Origin: Setoptus koraiensis
Taxonomy: Eukaryota; Arthropoda
Reading direction: 5' to 3'
Length of the DNA stretch: 64,000 nt
NCBI GenBank assembly: GCA_048013815.1
Contig: CM106585.1
Location: forward strand, 14,570,001-14,634,000
Part shown: positions 56,980 to 64,000 of the stretch, one piece after another
How positions within the stretch are numbered: the first letter of the stretch is position 1
How the letters are laid out: the number at the start of each line of letters is the position of its first letter
Program-made: the position numbers and the translations under genes
Notes under the pieces: generated by a model
What the model saw: the letters and a program-made list of their open reading frames with translations, nothing else
Databases searched by the model: none
Told to the model about the DNA's origin: nothing

Positions 56980-58603
56980 CGACATGTTATATTTGCTGGC
57001 ATAGACATAAATCATTGGTATTTTTGATGTGCTAATTATACCAGGCAAACTGATCAATTGGGTGCCTTGTGGCAGTAAATTATCTGTTACAAGCGAGCGC
57101 GCGCCAGATATTGAGAGAGAGAGAGAGAAAAAAAAACTGACGAGAATAGAGAAATATGAGCAGGGATTACTTACAGAGCATGTAACTGGCCAAATTAAGT
57201 ATACCAGCCACAGTAGGTGAGAATTGTTTAGACGTATGAGGTTTTGACGATGATGACGGTGAGGATTGAGTTGGGGATGATGAAAGCGCTGACGTTAATG
57301 ATGGCTGAGAGGCTAATGTTAAAAATGACGGTATCGATGATGAGCCCGATGAGATTGTTGAATCCGACGCGGATCCGGAGGACGATGACGATTGTGACGA
57401 CGAGGACGGAAAGGTTATTGAATAGATTAACGGACTTAATTTATTTGGCCATGACGAAGAAGAGCTTGACATGTTTAATAGATGAGAAGCGGTCGCTGTT
57501 AATATGCTGTGCGCTATGGATGAGGCCAATGATGGCTGTTCTCCATTGCTTGGTGAGCCACTAGGAGATGAAGGTGACGAGATCTGATTTGATGATGATG
57601 ATGACGACGAAGACGCCACATTAGCGGAGGTTTGTGATGCCGAGCGTCCGATCGATTTGGAAGCAGCAGCCGACACTAATCGGATAGCTATTGACTCTAA
57701 CGATGGCGCTAAAGCAATGGCCGCCGCTGTGGCAGCTGATGGTAGGTGCGATTTGAGGCGCGACGACGAGGCTGATGGGGCCAATTTGTTGTTACCATCA
57801 GAGTTAGTTGCAGCCAATGGCAACGATATTGTGCCTGGCGATAGAAGGAGTGAGCGCTGGTTAGGTGGTAGTATAGTGGGCGCCTTTGTGGTCGCTGGTG
57901 TATCAGGTAAAACAACAGCACCACTATCGACTAGTGTGGAGGGCTTCTGTTGTTGTTTTTGCTGAGAGTCACTGTTGAGTTCGTTTGAATTAGTGCTGGA
58001 ATCAGTTATAAGACGATGTTTGCGTCTTCTCGTGATATCCTCGTCATCATTTATTATCTCGTCCTCCTCGTGTTCTCTAGATGATACGCGCTGCTGAATA
58101 GATGGCCTCTTTGTCGTGGTCGTCGTTGTTGTTGTTGTTGATGTCTTTGCTGTTGCAATTGGCCGTGTCTTGATTGGTGTGATTTCATCGTTGAAACCGC
58201 TCTTTTCACTTCCTCTCGAAGGCGGCCTCAATGTTGGCTCATATTTTTTAAATATAAGACTATTCTTGTTTGCAAGCGTCGATAGTGTTGATGAGTATTT
58301 TGGTACAAGAGATGAGGATGCTCCTGAGGCTAGCAATTTAATAGTATTGGCCGTGCGAGATTTAATAAATTTCGATATCTTATTACTATAGGGCGATATT
58401 AGGTGATAAGTGGCCGAATTGAAAAAGGAAGATGTTGGTGATTTTGAGGTAACTATTAACACATTCGGTTTTAATAACAATAATAACAATCTGTCTGTTC
58501 TGGTGACATCGCTTAATGCTGGCGGTGCTATTGGTGAAGATAACATTAGTGCAGTGGTAGCGATAGCGGTCATGACTAGTATTCGATAATTAATGGCTAA
58601 CAT
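56980..58603 (-). CDS. Ser/Thr-rich protein with hydrophobic N-terminus, unknown function
   Basis: Exon 58603-57175 encodes about 476 residues. The N-terminus (MLAINYRILVMTAIATTALM) is a signal peptide or anchor, followed by a Ser/Thr/Pro/Ala-rich, mostly disordered chain with a polyThr run, a polySer run and a REHEEDEIINDDED acidic patch. A strong donor (GTAAGT, 57174) joins in phase to a second exon 57083-56980 that stays open and reads YNLLPQGTQLISLPG to SKYNMS before a GTGAGC donor. It may be a separate mucin-like gene or the long N-terminal region of the downstream serine protease, since some arthropod Stubble-like proteases have such stalks. I recognise no domain. Confidence 0.5.
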
Positions 58604-60500
58604 TCTTGTAGTCAGCCAGTTTAGCTGACTGCTATGTATTTGTAATGATAGTTAGACAATCAGTAGTGTTTGTTATGATTCGATTTCTTACGCAACTATT
58701 CTCAAGTTTTACTACTATCCAGTAGCCCTTATGTTCTTTCTATTCTATGCCTATTGTTGCTGACCAATTATATTTCTGTCTGTCTATATATCTGACACGC
58801 AACTACTGAGAGTAATAGAATATATCAATGCGATAATAAGTGCTTGCTTATATCGTAAAGCGTTTCGATCTGAATTATACGGAGGAAGTAAGACGACTTT
58901 CAACATGTGTGCGTGTATTTGTGGCAAAATTTGATAATTGAATAATCTCTTTGACGCAGAAGAGAGTCTATTTTTAGTTGCCACAATCAGATTAATTATC
59001 ACAGATGAGTTTGAAATAAAAAAGAAAATATAATGGAGTAACAAGTTGATAATTTTCTACTAAGTGAATTACTTTTGATTTGCTTGGTGTTCAGGCGAAA
59101 CCAAAAGAAAGTGAATTGATTTCTCGGTGATGAAGCTTTTGTTGCGTTGATTAAGATAGTGCTGATGATAATTATGATTAATGGCGAGATTATTGATCGT
59201 ATGTTGCTGATGGCTCGAATTTGTATTTTGCCTCATATCACATGGATTTAAAATAATAATAAGAGATTTCACTATACTGTTGATGTCGACTTGAAGTTGA
59301 TTTTGATTGATTGTTGTTCCTTTGAGCTTTTCTTTACTGGAATTATAATTGCTATTATTCTCATTACTACTATTGCAACTACTATTATTCAATATAGTAT
59401 TTGTTTGGATGCTATAAGAAGATACCTGTCTACGTTTGGGGTACAATGGTATAGGCATAAGCCTCATTTTCATTAAGCACTATTCTCTGTGTATGCTGCT
59501 AATGTGATTACGTAACGATTTTCGAGAATAGAAGTAACTAGTTGAAAGTGATTCGACAATTCAACTATCACAATTGATGATGATGTCCGATGGTGAGCTA
59601 AGCGCATAACGGTACTATGGAGATAAAGAAAGAGAGTAAGGGTAGTTGCATCTACTTTGTTACTTTCTTCTTCCTATGATATCGTCGTATAATGTCCTTT
59701 GCAAAACTATCTATCTTATGTTGAATGATAGCGAACCGGTGATCCAATTTTCAACTTTTTCAATCAATTAAATTACTACTTGAAACAATTTTTTCTCTCT
59801 TTCCTTTTCTTTTTTCTTCTATTCATTTATGTGTCGCTATATTTATCATCATGATGCTGAGATCAATAATAGTAATAACTATATTATTGGTTCAGTTGCC
59901 AATGTGTGGTAGCGGCAGAGCTACGATGATTTGTCGATTCTTTAAATGTGAGAATATTCTCTGTAATAATCTCATTGTTTCCTACATACTGCAACTGATT
60001 TGTCGCCTTTTTAATCGGTCAGATTGATTTTCATATGATATGTATATATATATATACATATATATGTTGTCTGTTCAATTCTGATGGTTTCGGTTTGGCT
60101 TGGTTTGGCTTCGACCGGCCAAAGGTTGATCTGTCGAACCTGACAGCTTTTGCTGCGACTAAAAACTATAATTGCGTAGTTGGTCTGTCGAATCTGTCAT
60201 CTATAGCTTGTCATAAGCCTTTTGTATGGAGGTGGTCGCTGGGGAAGTTTGTTGGTGGTAAGATTCGCTTTTTTTCTTTTTTTCTTCTTTTGAGTATTGG
60301 GAAGAAATTTCCCAAGACTGTGTGTGCAGTAAAAATGTATAGAAAGAAAAGAAAAATTCCAATGCTATTGTTGATGTATCATTTCTTTGTTTGTTTGATG
60401 CTCAATATTTGAATTTAGTATCAGCAACGGCGACAGCCGCAATGGGGATCAATGTAGTTAAATTTAGTGTAGTCTTATGCGGTGTTGCCGATACCACTGC

Positions 60501-60539
<39 letters not shown>

Positions 60540-63500
60540 CTCTCTTTCTTCTTTTCACTAGCACTATAATAATTTAATTAATGCTATTCAACAGGTTTAA
60601 CTAGTTGCTATTGGTTGTCCACTTTTTGTATTGCCTGTTTCGGACACTTGATGCGGCGGCACCACTTTACAGCTATCTCACTGAGCACAACAATCACGGA
60701 TTTATTGTTTGATGCCGTTATTCCGGCGATCTGTCTATCGATTGTTGTTCACTTGTTGTTCAATTGTTGTTGCTTTGCAAGTTGTTGTTGCTGGCGCTGC
60801 TGCTGCTGTTGTTGTGTTGTTGTTTGTCGGTGTTGCAAGCAGCGTTCCTTGATGACGGCAACGGTGATGGTGGTGGTGATGATGATGAAGTTGATGATGA
60901 CGGTGTGACTAGGCACGAAGTTTAGCTGATGATAATACCACTACCACGACGATGACAACAAGAGAGCGATGCACAATGTCTCAATCTTGGTCAGTTGCTG
61001 GAAATTTGATCAGGCGACGAGATCAAAAGAGATCAAAAATAATAGTTGAGGTCTTCGACCCGCCGTGATTCTTCGATCTACGTTGGCGTTGTTGTCGTTG
61101 TCGTCTGATTATCTTGTCTAGCTAGTCGTCTTCTTCTTCTTCGTCTTCTCTTTCTTCTAGTGCAAGTGGTGCTAATGTTTGCGGTAATGTTCATGCAGCA
61201 GGTGATTTTAGATGTGTGGCCGAATGAAAGAGATGGATTATTGGAGGGGGGTGGGCAATGCCCTAGTGCACACTACAATTGTTGCCACCACACCACAACT
61301 TATACAACTTATATTTGACGCTATCAGTAGTCTACTCCAAGACACGATCTGTAGTAATTACAAATATTGCATAATATAATTTTGACTTGGTTGTATTGTG
61401 AACCTGTTGTTGTTGTTGTTGCTGTTAGTGTCGTGTTGAATATTAGAGTGGTGCTTATAATATTAATGTGTGTGTGTGAGTGTGTGTACAAATATGTGAT
61501 GCGTCAGATGTTGTAGCTAACGGGATGAGTTGTCTTCTTTACGTTGATTTAACATGATCATGCTCATTATTTGATGCCTTTGATTGAATAATGTGTATCA
61601 TATCCATCTTATATGCAGTGGTGATGACGAAATTTATTGCCTCTGAGTGCTTTTCTTAATTGACGGCTCTTACGTAACCTATTACGCAATCACAAGTGAA
61701 TTTTTCACCGCGATGGACGACAAGTCAACGTTCTAGGATGATGGTGTTGTTTAGGACAGGTGTAAATGTCAATTGACGCCGTTATACTCTTTATCTTTGC
61801 CTATCTCTCTATGTCTATATTGGTATGTTCACTTTTTACTTTGGGTTTCTTGCGAGTCAACGTGACTTGGCTGTTGGTGGTTGCTTTATCACAAACACAA
61901 AAATGGTTTGTTGTGTTATAGACAATTCTTTCGGTTTGTCGCAATATACTTCAACTTCTTTTGGCTTGTTTCAGAGAGGATCGCAATCAGTTACGAAACG
62001 CTCAACATTAGACCACAGCGATGATAGGTTTGAAATGAAAGAGAGTTGACGGTGTTGCAATCGCTGCTGGCATTCTGCTTCTTCTTGAGACGTTGCTTCT
62101 TCTTCTTCTTCTTGTTTTACCGTTTCTAGTGCTAGAGTGTCGCCCTTGAGGGTGAGACTCAATGATAGATAAAAGTGACCACCATCGGAGACTCAGACAA
62201 ATTCTTATCTACATAGAGAACAAGAAATGTCGCTCTCCTTTTCTTCAGAAATCCTCTCTCTCTCTCCCCTATTCGCTTGAAGCAGTCACATAAAGCATCT
62301 CAAGCGTCTCTCTTGGAGGAGTACACATAAAGTAAGATGCTGCTTGTATTTCTATTTGGTAGTTAGTACTAAGATAGACACACAAACACACATACCTAGT
62401 TCCAGCAAACTGCAGACTCAACTAAACGCCAACAACAACAGGTGGTTCGGAGTCGAAAAATAGTAGCAGTTGCGAGATGGCTGTTGTTGTGCTACACTAC
62501 TGGTTAGCCACTATACTGCTGGATAGCTTGTGTAGTGCTCTGTAGTATGGTGGTTGCAGTAGCAGTAGTGGCAGTGGTAGTGGCAGTAGTTGGAGGGAGC
62601 AAAATAAAGACTCATATGTATCACAACAGGCGAGCATCGTTTGAATGAATGATGCTGCTGCTGACGCCGCCGTTGCCGTTGCTCGACTAGCCACTAGCAA
62701 CTCCACCTGTATGATGCAATATCATCAGTGCCACCGTTACTTCATATTGGCGAGTGATTAACGGTAAAATAGCGAGAGGCACATGTGATAATAACTTAAA
62801 CGATCAACTGAATTCTCCGCCTCCAACACGAACGCTTCTTTGGTATTCCATTTAATTTGGCATCGAGGTATTCCGATGCAACTGGACGGCTTTCTCTTAG
62901 ACTTCTCCCTGTCGGACCGACTATCCCGCTATGGCCCAAGTAGTATCATGCACACACAGAGTTGTTTAGTATTGGGCAAAGGTTGGTTCGACAGACATTA
63001 TTGATGGCTCGGCGCTACAATTGTATTGGTTTTGTATATCGATGCTGCACTACTTGATGTATTGCTAAAGAGATATTCAAATCATGACTGTATTTTTCGT
63101 TTTTCGTTTTTCGTTTTCCGTTCTTTGTTCATACATGCTATATATGTTAACGCTCATGTTGTGTATATTCAATTTGCCACAATTGCAAAATGATTACCAA
63201 TATAATAAGGCATATTCGTGAGTTTATTTTTTCTTCTATTATTTCAATAGGAACTCTTGCCCATTGTCGATGATTCAGGCTAACGAAGCGTGCACCAATA
63301 TTGCCGCTCATAGCCAATGCGTCGGGATATCGACCTAGACCCTACTGTTTAGTGGCTCTACTGGTGAAAATAAATTATATCATGCTGCAATATCTGATAT
63401 TGATTGTTTCATTCTAGCAAGAACATATCCACTGGTGGCGTACAAAGCAAGAAGCTATGCACTAATGGACAGTAATCATCATTTTTGTGCAAAAGTTATC

Positions 63501-64000
63501 TTGAATACTAGTTGCATACTGGTTGGCCTATCGTCAGCTTGCGCCAGCTAGCTGGCCATTGTTTGCTAGTCCCGATTGTTACTTGGCTGATTAATGTTTA
63601 CATGATCTAAATAATGGCTTGCCTTTTTAGAACATCCTAAATTCATAGTTTTGGTATTGCTGGCTCATTCGTTACTTGGATGATTGATAAAATCAGCCAT
63701 TGACCCTCATATAATAGATTTTTCCCGTTGTGCAGCATCCATGGCGCCTATTTGTTGATGGTTTGAATCTTGCAATTGTAATTAGATCAAAAATAATTGA
63801 TTAAATGATATGAACCATAATTGATCAGATAAATATAATTGGCAGAGCAATAATCCAGAAACAGTGAATAATAATTTATAATTTATCCAAATTAGCAAAG
63901 ATAACTCAATCGCTCAATGCGAGATTGCATAGAATTTTTGATCGCCAAGCCGAACCAGGCCGAACCAGGCTGAAGGGGGCGGATTGCGTTGCCCTGCAAT
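58604..64000. other. Terminal intergenic region without supported genes
   Basis: A 5.4-kb tract with a CT microsatellite (about 60503-60529), GTT and CTG-rich stretches near 60750-60840, CTTCTT runs near 61130-61155 and 62080-62115, and a GTGTGT run near 61470. Frames are short or repeat-driven. The base composition is AT-rich apart from about 62500-62720. It may hold distal promoters or exons of a gene beyond the window. Confidence 0.45.

Noticed and set aside
60600-60908. Plus-strand Cys-rich frame with CCCWRCCCCCC
   Set aside because: It is produced by a GTT/CTG trinucleotide-rich stretch and has no supporting context.
62820-62960. Minus-strand stretch reading HSGIVGPTGRSLRES, reminiscent of arthropod cuticle repeats
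   Set aside because: Only about 50 codons, preceded by an in-frame stop with no splice acceptor between, and only one repeat-like unit; likely chance.

Overview
The window looks like nuclear DNA of an animal, most likely an arthropod and possibly a mite. The evidence is a set of unmistakably metazoan single-copy genes with short GT-AG introns (46 to about 370 bp, a few of 2 to 3.5 kb), many intronless genes, long CAA/CAG and GTT runs in coding and non-coding DNA, and broad AT-rich intergenic tracts. The species is an inference and cannot be fixed from the sequence. I saw no transposon, retrovirus-like element, tRNA, rRNA or CRISPR array that I could support.

Layout. 1-3042 (+): the 3' two thirds of an MRP4-like ABCC exporter. 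7447-9609 (+): a FoxQ2-type forkhead factor with a Groucho-binding motif and a long polyglutamine tract. 15879-16928 (-): TMEM120. 17763-18902 (+): the 20S pre-rRNA nuclease NOB1, converging on an Acf1/BAZ1-like ISWI partner (19060-22827, -) with only 157 bp between the stop codons. 24573-29462 (+): a small secreted von Willebrand factor C (VWC) protein that I assembled from six exons, whose 3.5 kb first intron is strikingly GC-rich. 30308-35554 (-): a single-pass cholinesterase-like adhesion molecule in six exons, lacking the catalytic serine. 36591-40445 (-): a large, probably secreted low-complexity protein. 42714-44270 (-): an RBM39/CAPER-like SR protein. 44972-45537 (-): ATP synthase subunit c. 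45929-46621 (-): a DNAJC17-like J protein. 47677-49017 (+): BuGZ/ZNF207. 49437 to about 56182 (-): a trypsin-like serine protease with a poorly resolved 5' part, followed upstream by a Ser/Thr-rich ORF (57175-58603, -). 58604-64000 holds no gene I can support.

The genes do not form a pathway. Several are housekeeping (NOB1, ATP synthase c, TMEM120, BuGZ, DNAJC17, RBM39, Acf1) and the rest are developmental or cell-surface genes. A recurring theme is trimmed domain architecture. Acf1 lacks the PHD/bromodomain end, RBM39 lacks the third RRM (UHM), and DNAJC17 keeps its conserved N- and C-terminal parts but has lost the RRM between them. The most striking non-coding signals are a perfect 16-bp inverted repeat at 5215-5258, a GC-rich hairpin at 24001-24061, GC-rich islands at about 23.5-27.4 kb and 30.2-33.2 kb, and several minisatellites in and around the adhesion gene. 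I found no convincing new multi-gene system.
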